Below, one piece after another: positions 25,969 through 33,641 of a stretch of DNA of 64,000 nt (position 1 is its first letter; each line of letters begins with the position of its first letter). Both the position numbers and the translations under genes were made by a program. Origin of the DNA: Bacteroidia bacterium. GTDB lineage: Bacteria > Bacteroidota > Bacteroidia > SXHM01. Where the stretch lies: positions 186,001-250,000 of the forward strand of contig JAJVIC010000007.1 in the NCBI GenBank assembly GCA_022072225.1, given 5' to 3'. The notes under the pieces are model-generated. The model saw only the letters and a program-made list of their open reading frames with translations, did not search any database and had not been told where the DNA came from.

Positions 25969-26820
25969 TTAATATCCGTAGCCCTTGTAATCCTTTTTAA
26001 ACTCCTCGTCTCCAATAACCGGGTTTACGGTAAGGTTGTGATATTCATAAGTTGCCATCAGCCCTTTGTTGTCGTAGAGTTCCTGATAAATGGGCAGGTA
26101 GGTTAACTTGTCAATGTAAACCACAATTCGTTTTGCATACGTGATAGGCACTTTAATCACCTGTCCGGCCTTCACAGATGTAAAACTTTTCAATCCGTTT
26201 AATTCCATTAAATTGTATTCGCCCACTTTTTTCTTGCGCGCAATTTTTATCAGGTCTTCGCCCGCCTGAACAGTATAGTCAAGTAATTTATATTCTTTGT
26301 TATCCAATACTATTTTGTAACAATCACGGCCATCCCATTTAATAATGCCTTCGTTTTTCATAAACTCATCAATCTTGTGTTTGTAGCGGTCGTGCGCATC
26401 TTTGAGCAGCTCTCCTGTGTAAACAAACCCCAGTTCATGAATGGTGTGGTGTTGGTCTTTGCGCAAAATATCACCGTAAGGATCAAGATTTAGGTTGATG
26501 TAAGGAAAAGCGTTCGGGTTTACCAACGCATTGTTGTCGTTAGTTCCGCTTACATATAAAACTTCTGCCCCTTCGTTTGGCTTTGCAATTTTCAGGTAAC
26601 ACTTAAATGGTTTTACCTGCATTTTTACTTGCTGATCACCGGGCGCCATTTTTCCGTCCGACATACGCTCGTTCTTCACTAAGCGGAATTTCAGTGTTTT
26701 TACATTCGCAATAGAAGCCATCATTTTATCAAACAGCTCTGTGTGTGTCGGCATCGGTTGTGCCGTAACAGTTAAAAATCCGGCAGAAAAAGCAACAAAG
26801 AGGAAAATCAGTTTTCTCAT
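25969..26820 (-). CDS. Exported DUF1571-like protein with an internal LysM domain
   Basis: 283 residues with signal peptide MRKLIFLFVAFSAGFLTVTAQ. Residues about 30-185 resemble DUF1571 (KTLKFRLVKNERM; VKPFKCYLKIAKPNEGAEVLYV; WDGRDCYKIVLDNKEY). A LysM-like unit follows at about 190-240: DYTVQAGEDLIKIARKKKV, then NLMELNGLKSFTSVKAGQVIKVP. The DUF1571 fold then resumes (VVYIDKLTYLPIYQELYDNKGLMATYEYHNL). So the LysM is inserted inside the other domain. LysM binds N-acetylglucosamine polymers, which suggests peptidoglycan contact in the periplasm. The EEP hydrolase gene lies 22 nt upstream on the same strand. Confidence 0.75.
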   Translation of the reverse strand: MRKLIFLFVAFSAGFLTVTAQPMPTHTELFDKMMASIANVKTLKFRLVKNERMSDGKMAPGDQQVKMQVKPFKCYLKIAKPNEGAEVLYVSGTNDNNALVNPNAFPYINLNLDPYGDILRKDQHHTIHELGFVYTGELLKDAHDRYKHKIDEFMKNEGIIKWDGRDCYKIVLDNKEYKLLDYTVQAGEDLIKIARKKKVGEYNLMELNGLKSFTSVKAGQVIKVPITYAKRIVVYIDKLTYLPIYQELYDNKGLMATYEYHNLTVNPVIGDEEFKKDYKGYGY

Positions 26821-26842
26821 TTTAAAAATTTAAATAGTGGAA

Positions 26843-27754
26843 TTAATAGCGTATAACAGCAGCCACTGCATAGTGGTCGCTCAGGTCTTTCCGGGTTTTT
26901 GTTTTATCCCAGACCTGTTGAATAATTTCAATCGTGCGGTCAATCCAGGTCGAACATTTTCCGTTCTCTTTTACAAGAATGTAATCCAGCAGTTGCGGAG
27001 TACGCCCGGCATCGGCCTCAAACAAATCATTATCTCTTCCGCCCCAGGTAATCAATTCTTTCAACCACAATTTTGTTTTGCGTGGAGCGGCATCTTCTGC
27101 CTCCAGTAAATCAAGCATGTCCGCATAGCCTGCTTCATCGGGCGCTGTGTTCAGGTCGCCAACAATAAACTGAGGCACACTTTCTTTTTCAAATGGTTTC
27201 AAAAGTTTTTCGGCTATGTCTTTAAACTGTTCTTTGCGTGTTGCCGGATAATTTTCAGATTGCAAATGCGTACCCACCACCTGAAATAATTTTCCGTTTT
27301 TCATCAGCTCTACAAGTATCGCGCCTTTTTTACTCATGCAGTCAGCTATTTTGCAGGTGTTGAATTCAATTTCTTCTATGGCTGTAAAAGGGCTTTTGCT
27401 TAATATCCATACACCGCTGTTTATTTTCAGAAATCCGTTTTTCCCCGGCCCGGTTGAAAAAGGAAAGCTTTCTTTTAATCCTTCCCATAAAACTTCCCGC
27501 GCCTTTTTTTCAAACGCCTCCTGAAAAACAATTACATCGTATGCCTGATCTTTAAGTTCTCGGGCTATGGCTTCTGCCCGTTCCAGCTGACCAATTTTAG
27601 GAAACAACGCCTGCGGAAGCATGTAGATATTCCAGGAAAGAATTCGTAATTCATCAGCATCAGAATTAATTATAACCGGGGTTTGCGCTTTTGTTGCAGA
27701 ACCAAAAAACAAAAAGCCGATAAAAAAAATAAGTTTTAAAAAATGCTGCTGCAT
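26843..27754 (-). CDS. Exported EEP-family phosphodiesterase (sphingomyelinase-like)
   Basis: 303 residues from ATG 27754; a longer reading from a TTG adds nothing plausible. Signal peptide MQQHFLKLIFFIGFLFFGSA. The endonuclease/exonuclease/phosphatase fold is complete: LRILSWNIYMLP (Asn), VIVFQEAF (metal Glu), VVGTHLQSE (His), FIVGDLNTAP (Asp and Asn) and SDHYAVAA (Asp-His pair). The overall pattern is nearest to secreted neutral sphingomyelinases, so phospholipid head groups are possible substrates, with nucleic acid as the alternative. It probably shares a transcript with the DUF1571-LysM gene. Confidence 0.88.
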   Translation of the reverse strand: MQQHFLKLIFFIGFLFFGSATKAQTPVIINSDADELRILSWNIYMLPQALFPKIGQLERAEAIARELKDQAYDVIVFQEAFEKKAREVLWEGLKESFPFSTGPGKNGFLKINSGVWILSKSPFTAIEEIEFNTCKIADCMSKKGAILVELMKNGKLFQVVGTHLQSENYPATRKEQFKDIAEKLLKPFEKESVPQFIVGDLNTAPDEAGYADMLDLLEAEDAAPRKTKLWLKELITWGGRDNDLFEADAGRTPQLLDYILVKENGKCSTWIDRTIEIIQQVWDKTKTRKDLSDHYAVAAVIRY

Positions 27755-27885
27755 TACCTCAAGAATGTAATGCAAAAGTATTGATTATTTCTATTGTTTT
27801 GGCGTGTTTCGCATTTGGTGTGCAGCTAAAATTTGTTTTCAAATAATAATCCCTTAATATTGCCGTAACTAATTCATAATTTCTA

Positions 27886-30800
27886 ATGAAAAAAATCTTA
27901 CTCGCACTGCTCACTGCTTACTGCGTACTGCCCACTGTTTCCGCCCAGCAGCCCTATGAAAACAATGGAAAGCTTGATGATTTCAGCGAACTCTCCAGCG
28001 TTATCACCCTCCCGATGGAGATGCCCGATGGCGTAAAACTCATGACCGACATATACCTGCCCGTTACTCAGGACTGTCTCATGGTACAGATTGCCACCGA
28101 ACCCATTTTCGGTATGGACCCGCTTCCTATTGAGTTTATCCGTAAAGGAACCCAACTCATTCTCTACGATTCAACCTACGTAATCAGCAATGGCGATACC
28201 ATCGGAACAGCCAATGCCAACCCCTACAAGCTTCCAATGATCTTGCAGCGTACCCCTTACAACAAGGGCGATGGCGATGATCCGGTAGGCTCCTTGGTTT
28301 CTATTCTTGGCTATGCCTTCTCTGTGCAGGATATGCGCGGACGTTACGCTTCCGAAGGTGTTTACTTTCCCCTGCAAAGCGATGGTTGGGAAAAAAATAC
28401 CTACCATGCCAACTGGCAGCACGTTCTGGACGAAACAGACCCTTCCGATCCTAAAAACGGTAACAAACACGAAGATGGTTACCACACCATTCAATACATT
28501 GTAAACGATTTCAAACGTGATTACGATTACGATTTGGACGGAGTAACCGACACTAACGATTTTGTGGTAAATGGTTGGATTGCCATGTTCGGTGGTTCTG
28601 CGCTTGGATACAATCAGTATCAGGCAGCAGCAGCCCGCAAAATTGACTACACACAACCTGGCTTAAAAGCCCTTTTACCTATCGTTGCTCCCAACGAGTT
28701 TTTCAAAAGCACAGGCTTCCAGAACGGAGTGTTGCGCGACCGTCTCGTAACCGGCTGGCTCAAAGGCCAGATCTTTACCGGAACCGATGATGATTTGATG
28801 GACATTGATAATGAAATGCACAACAGCATTCACACATCAAAAGATTATGCACTTCCTAAATCAATGTATGTAAACAACATTTTACAGAACTATCAGGAAA
28901 ACAAATTTGATGCGGCAACCCTTGCTATTGACCACTTTGTGTCTATCCGCTACGATGATGCAGACGGAAATCTTGGCCCATGCGGATATTACCCTAACTC
29001 AGTGGGTCGTAAAGACATGGATGCCAGCCGCGGTATGATTGATGCAAACGGAAACTGTAAAATGGACGACTACGAAAACGATGTATTCGGACAAACCATT
29101 TTCAGCCGTTACGAAAACATGGACGTACCCGCCTATCACCTTCAGGGATGGTGGGATATCTTCATTGACGGAACCATTGAAACCTGGGCGTTCATGCGCA
29201 AGTTCATTAAACCTACATCAGGCAATAACAAAAAACAAAAACTCGTTATCGGTCCCTGGGCCCACCAAACCATTGGTTCAAAAACTACTGGTGACAGAAC
29301 CTATCCCGATAACGTAAGCGATATTTTAGGCTTCGACTTTGATGAAGTTTCTGCTGACAACACCCCCATCAGCAAAGTATTGACATCAGAAGTAATCGCA
29401 TGGTTCCGCTACAACCTCAACTACAATCACACCAACTTTCTTGGCGAGCCTAAATGCGTAATTCCCGAAAGCGATCGCTGGCAGGATGTGGTTTCAGGCG
29501 GCTTGATTAAAGTACGTGTTCCTTCCGAAAAATACGTGATGACCTTTAACGAATTGCTTGGTCTCTTAAACGGAACTACCGGTCTTACAGGCATTAAAGC
29601 CCAACTGATGATTGGCAGCAATGTTCAGGATACTACATTCAGCTTCGAAGGCTTTGGCACACCTGTTATTCCCGGCTTGGATTCAGGTGCTATTCCAAAC
29701 ATTCCTTACCGCGATTTTGCTGACGAATCAGACGTTGCCAACGTTCGTTTTTATGTAATCGGCCCTAATGATGACGGCATGCCCGAAAATGTAGGCAAAG
29801 GATGCTATTGGTTTGAATCAGACACCTTCCCGCTTCCCGAATCAGCTATTGAAAGACATAACTTCTATCTGCATGCTGACGGTACTTTAAACGAAAGCGC
29901 ACCTGTTGCAGACGAAGGCTTCAACATTTATGTACACGATCCCGATGACCCTATTTACGGTATCGGTGGTTCTAACATGATTGTTCGCACACCTGACGGT
30001 GAACGTACTTCACAAGGTCAGTTCAACATCAAAGACCCGCGTTATGCTCATTATACTATTGACCGTCCCGGAGTTCTTCAATATTCATCTGAGCCGGTTG
30101 TAGATTCATTATGTATCATCGGCTTCCCCAATGTTACGCTGTATGCAAAAACAAATCCCGGTGGTGCTGCCGAAGGCGACCCAACCGATACTGATTTCAT
30201 GGTACGTGTAATTGATGTATATCCTGACGGACGCGAGTATTTTGTAATCGAAGGTTGTGTAAACGCGCGCGCAAGAGACTATGTGCGTAACCTGGTTGAA
30301 CACCCTGAAATGGATTTAAACTGGCCATACCCTAACGACAGAACTCCATTCACCAATATCGAATCAGGAAAAATATACGAGTATGTGTTCCCAATGCCAC
30401 CTATTGCTTACACCTTCGGACACGGACACAGAATAAAAATCCTTATCACAAGCAGTATCTATACCCGCTTTCAGGTTAATCCAAACCTTCCTATCGAAGA
30501 TGGCGATTTCTTCCGCAGAAAACCGGGCGATGGTCGCAGCTACCGTTTCCAGGGAGTGGATATGTACCCTCGTGTTGCGGTTCAGCGCGTAGCCTTTGCG
30601 CCTGAATATCCTACACACATCAATCTGCCTATTTACACTCAGAACTACAACAGCGTAGACAAACCAACTGCTGTTAAAGAAGAACTGGACGCACTGGTGT
30701 TCCCTAATCCTACCGATGATTTGGTAAATATCTACATGTCAAAAGCAGGCGAATATCAGGTCGATCTTATCAGCCTCTCAGGAAACATCATTGCAAGCTC

Positions 30801-30921
30801 TTCTTCGTTCAGCGATAAACTGGCAGTAGATCTGAGCAGCCTGAGTGCAGGTATCTATTTTGTAAGCATCAACGATTTGAAAAACAATACCAAAATCACC
30901 AAAAAATTAAGCGTGAAGTAA
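27886..30921 (+). CDS. Secreted CocE/X-Pro dipeptidyl-peptidase-like hydrolase with type IX sorting domain
   Basis: 1011 residues. Signal peptide MKKILLALLTAYCVLPTVSA, then an alpha/beta hydrolase of the CocE/NonD/X-Pro type: VITLPMEMPDGVKLMTDIYLP and MILQRTPYNKGD, nucleophile Ser238 in MFGGSALGYNQ, Asp424 in GWWDIFIDG and His460 in GPWAHQTIG. A jelly-roll C-terminal domain (about 670-900) fits the family. The last 80 residues (LVFPNPTDDLVNIYMSKAG ... LSSLSAGIYFVSIND) are a type A sorting domain, so it is carried through the type IX system to the surface or medium. Substrate is a peptide or an ester. A family 1 repeat follows. Confidence 0.9.
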   Translation: MKKILLALLTAYCVLPTVSAQQPYENNGKLDDFSELSSVITLPMEMPDGVKLMTDIYLPVTQDCLMVQIATEPIFGMDPLPIEFIRKGTQLILYDSTYVISNGDTIGTANANPYKLPMILQRTPYNKGDGDDPVGSLVSILGYAFSVQDMRGRYASEGVYFPLQSDGWEKNTYHANWQHVLDETDPSDPKNGNKHEDGYHTIQYIVNDFKRDYDYDLDGVTDTNDFVVNGWIAMFGGSALGYNQYQAAAARKIDYTQPGLKALLPIVAPNEFFKSTGFQNGVLRDRLVTGWLKGQIFTGTDDDLMDIDNEMHNSIHTSKDYALPKSMYVNNILQNYQENKFDAATLAIDHFVSIRYDDADGNLGPCGYYPNSVGRKDMDASRGMIDANGNCKMDDYENDVFGQTIFSRYENMDVPAYHLQGWWDIFIDGTIETWAFMRKFIKPTSGNNKKQKLVIGPWAHQTIGSKTTGDRTYPDNVSDILGFDFDEVSADNTPISKVLTSEVIAWFRYNLNYNHTNFLGEPKCVIPESDRWQDVVSGGLIKVRVPSEKYVMTFNELLGLLNGTTGLTGIKAQLMIGSNVQDTTFSFEGFGTPVIPGLDSGAIPNIPYRDFADESDVANVRFYVIGPNDDGMPENVGKGCYWFESDTFPLPESAIERHNFYLHADGTLNESAPVADEGFNIYVHDPDDPIYGIGGSNMIVRTPDGERTSQGQFNIKDPRYAHYTIDRPGVLQYSSEPVVDSLCIIGFPNVTLYAKTNPGGAAEGDPTDTDFMVRVIDVYPDGREYFVIEGCVNARARDYVRNLVEHPEMDLNWPYPNDRTPFTNIESGKIYEYVFPMPPIAYTFGHGHRIKILITSSIYTRFQVNPNLPIEDGDFFRRKPGDGRSYRFQGVDMYPRVAVQRVAFAPEYPTHINLPIYTQNYNSVDKPTAVKEELDALVFPNPTDDLVNIYMSKAGEYQVDLISLSGNIIASSSSFSDKLAVDLSSLSAGIYFVSINDLKNNTKITKKLSVK

Positions 30922-30926
30922 TATTC

Positions 30927-30984
30927 GTCATGCTGAACTTGTTTCAGCATCTCATAACAAGACCCTGAAACAAGTTCAGGGTGA
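30927..30984. repeat. Intergenic palindromic repeat, family 1
   Basis: Left arm GTCATGCTGAACTTGTTTCA, right arm GAAACAAGTTCAGGGTGAT, 5 nt after the stop of the secreted hydrolase gene. Confidence 0.9.
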
Positions 30985-30998
30985 TGTTCTAAAAAGTC

Positions 30999-31006
30999 TA
31001 ATTTTG
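30999..31006 (+). promoter_or_regulatory. -7 promoter-like box upstream of tsaB
   Basis: TAATTTTG, exact TAnnTTTG match, 48 nt before the tsaB ATG. A terminator-shaped hairpin lies between box and gene. Confidence 0.4.
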
Positions 31007-31007
31007 T

Positions 31008-31044
31008 GCAGAGCGTTTCGGTTATCGGAACGCTCTGCTTTTTT
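31008..31044 (+). terminator. Terminator-shaped hairpin in front of tsaB
   Basis: GCAGAGCGTT and AACGCTCTGC form a perfect 10-bp stem around an 11-nt loop, followed by six T. It can end transcription from the secreted hydrolase gene; because it follows a promoter-like box it could also attenuate tsaB. Confidence 0.8.
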
Positions 31045-31054
31045 AATATACACC

Positions 31055-31756
31055 ATGCCGCGAATATTACACATAGAAACCGCTACCGAAGTTTGCTCTG
31101 TTGCACTGAGCCACAGTAATGCAAAGTTCGCAGGCGCGGAAGAAGACACCACCGGTTTTGCCCATGCCGAAAAACTGACGGTGTTAATAGATGCTTTAAT
31201 GAAGAAAACCAATACAGAATTCAATCAGTTGGATGCGGTTGCGGTAAGTTATGGACCGGGTTCTTATACAGGCTTAAGAATAGGTATGTCGGCAGCCAAG
31301 GGTTTTTGTTACGCACTGAATATTCCTTTAATAACTATCAGCACCTTAAAAGCTATGGCAGCAGGAGCAGTACATTTGCGCGATGTAGAAAATCTCTTAC
31401 TCCAGCCTGATGTAGTACTTTGCCCCATGATAGATGCTCGCAGAATGGAAGTATATGCTGCTTTTTATGATAAGGATTTAAATGAAATTCGCCCGCCTTC
31501 AGCTGATATAATAGATGCCAATTCCTATAACGATTACTTGAAGAAAAATAAAATGCTTTTTTTGGGAAACGGAGCAGCCAAATGCAAACCTGTATTATCA
31601 CCTAAAGCCAATACCTATTTCTTTGATGAGTTTCAGCTTTCAGCACAGAACATGATTGGACTGGCTCATGCGGCATTTAAAGAAAAGCAGTTTGCCAACC
31701 TCGCCTATTCCGAGCCTTTTTACCTGAAAGAGTTTCAAACAGGAGTTAAAGCCTAA
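31055..31756 (+). CDS. tsaB: tRNA threonylcarbamoyladenosine biosynthesis protein TsaB
   Basis: 233 residues from ATG 31055; the frame upstream is open but runs through the hairpin and makes no sense. The N-terminus MPRILHIETATEVCSVALS and the motif GPGSYTGLRIG at residues 67-77 are diagnostic for TsaB, as is FAHAEKL. TsaB is the ASKHA-fold partner of TsaD in forming t6A37 of ANN-decoding tRNAs; it does not itself transfer the carbamoyl group. The C-terminal part (YSEPFYLKEFQTG) matches the usual TsaB end. Monocistronic, convergent with rpmA. Confidence 0.93.
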   Translation: MPRILHIETATEVCSVALSHSNAKFAGAEEDTTGFAHAEKLTVLIDALMKKTNTEFNQLDAVAVSYGPGSYTGLRIGMSAAKGFCYALNIPLITISTLKAMAAGAVHLRDVENLLLQPDVVLCPMIDARRMEVYAAFYDKDLNEIRPPSADIIDANSYNDYLKKNKMLFLGNGAAKCKPVLSPKANTYFFDEFQLSAQNMIGLAHAAFKEKQFANLAYSEPFYLKEFQTGVKA

Positions 31757-31781
31757 GTCCTTTTCCCCGTTTTTGGTCAAT

Positions 31782-31816
31782 AAAAAAGTCCTGCCTCAGC
31801 GAAACAGGACTTTTTT
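31782..31816. terminator. Bidirectional terminator between tsaB and rpmA
   Basis: AAAAAAGTCCTG and CAGGACTTTTTT form a perfect 12-bp stem with an 11-nt loop. The A-tract and T-tract serve both converging transcripts. Confidence 0.9.
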
Positions 31817-31833
31817 ATTAGAGTTATGAATGC

Positions 31834-32100
31834 TTACGCCTCTGCAGTTACAGGTGTAACCGAAACGTAAGATACGTTATCTGCTTTTTTCTTGAATACG
31901 ACAACGCCATCAACCAAAGCGAATAAAGTGTGGTCTTTACCGATGCCCACATTTAATCCGGGATGGTGCTTGGTTCCGCGCTGACGAACGATAATGTTAC
32001 CTGCGTTAACCGCCTGACCGCCAAATATTTTTACGCCCAAACGTTTGCTGTGTGATTCCCTGCCGTTTTTGGTACTACCGGCTCCTTTCTTGTGTGCCAT
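31834..32100 (-). CDS. rpmA: Ribosomal protein L27 (bL27)
   Basis: 88 residues starting [20 protein letters not shown], the canonical L27 N-terminus without the cleavable extension found in Firmicutes. [28 protein letters not shown] is the expected core. L27 reaches into the peptidyl-transferase centre of the large subunit. It lies 31 nt after rplU, the usual order, and is read from the same promoter. Confidence 0.98.
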   Translation of the reverse strand: MAHKKGAGSTKNGRESHSKRLGVKIFGGQAVNAGNIIVRQRGTKHHPGLNVGIGKDHTLFALVDGVVVFKKKADNVSYVSVTPVTAEA

Positions 32101-32131
32101 GTTTTTTTACTATTTAATATGATTTATAGAA

Positions 32132-32491
32132 CTATTCTTCTGTTTTTTCAGCTTTTTTAGCTGTTTTCTTAGCCGCTTTTTCGCCACCAATGCTTTCAAT
32201 CTGAATTTGAGTAAGGTATTGACGGTGACCATTTGATTTCTGGTAGCCTTTTCTGCGCTTTTTCTTGAAAACGATTACTTTATCGTCTTTCAGGTGGCTC
32301 AATATTTTAGCCGAAATTTTAACGCCTTCTACTTTTGGTGTTCCTACGGTAACTTTACCATCATTGTCAACCAACAGAACATTATCAAACTCAACGCTTG
32401 AGCCTTCTTTACCTTCTAAACGATGTACATAGACCTTCATGTCTTTTTCCACTTTAAACTGTTGTCCGGCTATATCAACTATTGCGTACAT
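32132..32491 (-). CDS. rplU: Ribosomal protein L21 (bL21)
   Basis: 119 residues, with the L21 core [36 protein letters not shown] and [21 protein letters not shown] lysine/alanine/glutamate-rich tail of about 16 residues at the C-terminus (ending AEKTEE) extends beyond the E. coli length, common in this phylum. First gene of the rplU-rpmA operon. Confidence 0.98.
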   Translation of the reverse strand: MYAIVDIAGQQFKVEKDMKVYVHRLEGKEGSSVEFDNVLLVDNDGKVTVGTPKVEGVKISAKILSHLKDDKVIVFKKKRRKGYQKSNGHRQYLTQIQIESIGGEKAAKKTAKKAEKTEE

Positions 32492-32543
32492 TTTAATTTC
32501 TTTTATTGTTAATAACTTGTTCTCAAAATTTTTTGAGGGGCTG

Positions 32544-32551
32544 CAAAGGTA
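32544..32551 (-). promoter_or_regulatory. -7 promoter box of rplU-rpmA
   Basis: Minus-strand TACCTTTG, exact TAnnTTTG match, 52 nt before the rplU ATG. The short leader contains a CTCAAAA...TTTTGAG dyad whose 2-nt spacer is too short for a normal loop. Confidence 0.55.
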
Positions 32552-32613
32552 GAAAAAGATTCATTCGCACCAAATGAAAAATTAATGTCTTTTAGGCTTT
32601 TGCAAATAAAAAG

Positions 32614-33513
32614 CTAAAAAACAAGCGAAGAACCGGTATTATCCACCTTTAGCTTTGCCGTTTTGCCAAGGTAAAAAGCATAATTGTTGGCAATATGACC
32701 TGCCGGAAAATTGAAACAAACCGGGAAACCATATTCTTTTACCGCATCCACAATAATTTCTTCGACTGTTTTCCCGAAAGGGATAGTATTGTCCTTCATA
32801 TCGCTCATTCCGCCAACAATCAAACCTTTCAGTTTATCCAATTTACCTGACCGTTTCATAGCCATCATCATGCGGTCAATATGGTAGAGGTATTCATCAA
32901 TATCTTCAATGAAAAGTATTTTGCCCGCAGTATCAATATCTGAAACAGAACCTAAAAGTGAATAAAGAATGGAAAGATTGCCACCAAGCAGTATTCCTTC
33001 CGCATTCCCTGTTCTGTTTAATGGGTGTGCAGGAAATTCATAATCCAGCGTCTCGCCTTTTAAAGATTTAACAAGTGTTTTAGCAGCATCACTTTTGCCT
33101 CCTAACTTCTTCAGCTGCACCGGCATAATAGAATGAATGGTTTCTATTCCAAAATTCTGCCAGATATGGGAATGCAAGACCGTAACATCACTAAAACCAC
33201 AAACCCATTTCGGGTTTTTCCTGAAAGCAGTGAAATCTAATTTATCAATAATGCGCACCGTTCCGTAACCGCCACGTGCACAGAGAATGGCTTTGATTTC
33301 AGAATTATTCATCATCAGCTGAAAATCTTCAGCACGTTCATCGTCCGTTCCGGAAAATTGGTTCAGTTCTTTGAAAAGATTTTTTCCGAAAACAATTTCG
33401 AATCCTTCTTTTTCAAAACACTCAACAGCAGGCTGTAATTCTTCGCGACTGATTTTTCGTGCGGTTGAAACAATCCCGATTTTGTCTCCGGGTTTTAAAT
33501 AGGGTGGTGTCAT
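32614..33513 (-). CDS. LD-carboxypeptidase (peptidase family S66)
   Basis: 299 residues from ATG 33513, where MTPPYLKPGDKIGIVSTA matches the family start. The 42 codons in front of it are an intergenic repeat read in frame and are excluded. Catalytic residues are visible: Ser108 in CGFSDVT, Glu203 in LFIEDIDEYLYHIDRM and His273 in FPAGHIANNYAF. ARGGYGTVRIID is the nucleophile-side loop typical of LdcA/MccF. LdcA enzymes remove the terminal D-Ala from murein tetrapeptides during cell-wall recycling; MccF relatives cleave microcin C. No signal peptide, so cytoplasmic recycling is likelier. Confidence 0.92.
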   Translation of the reverse strand: MTPPYLKPGDKIGIVSTARKISREELQPAVECFEKEGFEIVFGKNLFKELNQFSGTDDERAEDFQLMMNNSEIKAILCARGGYGTVRIIDKLDFTAFRKNPKWVCGFSDVTVLHSHIWQNFGIETIHSIMPVQLKKLGGKSDAAKTLVKSLKGETLDYEFPAHPLNRTGNAEGILLGGNLSILYSLLGSVSDIDTAGKILFIEDIDEYLYHIDRMMMAMKRSGKLDKLKGLIVGGMSDMKDNTIPFGKTVEEIIVDAVKEYGFPVCFNFPAGHIANNYAFYLGKTAKLKVDNTGSSLVF

Positions 33514-33517
33514 TTTA

Positions 33518-33525
33518 TATCTTTG
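33518..33525 (+). promoter_or_regulatory. -7 promoter-like box of metG
   Basis: TATCTTTG, exact TAnnTTTG match, 116 nt before the ATG, with the 33542-33628 repeat occupying most of the leader. Confidence 0.4.
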
Positions 33526-33541
33526 TCCGGTTCTAAAATTT

Positions 33542-33628
33542 AACCGCAAAGAACACAAAGTTTTTCGCAAAGAACGCAAAGATTTTTTCTCTGCGGAACT
33601 TTGCGCTTTCTCTGCGAACTCTGCGGTT
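33542..33628. repeat. Imperfect 'AACCGCAAAGA' inverted repeat in the metG leader
   Basis: AACCGCAAAGAACACAAAG with a tandem GCAAAGAACGCAAAG near-copy is answered by CTTTGCGCTTTCTCTGCG and CTCTGCGGTT on the other arm. A one-sided relative is at 7886-7918. It lies between metG and the LD-carboxypeptidase gene and is open in the minus-strand frame of the latter. Confidence 0.85.
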
Positions 33629-33641
33629 AAAAAATTCAAGT

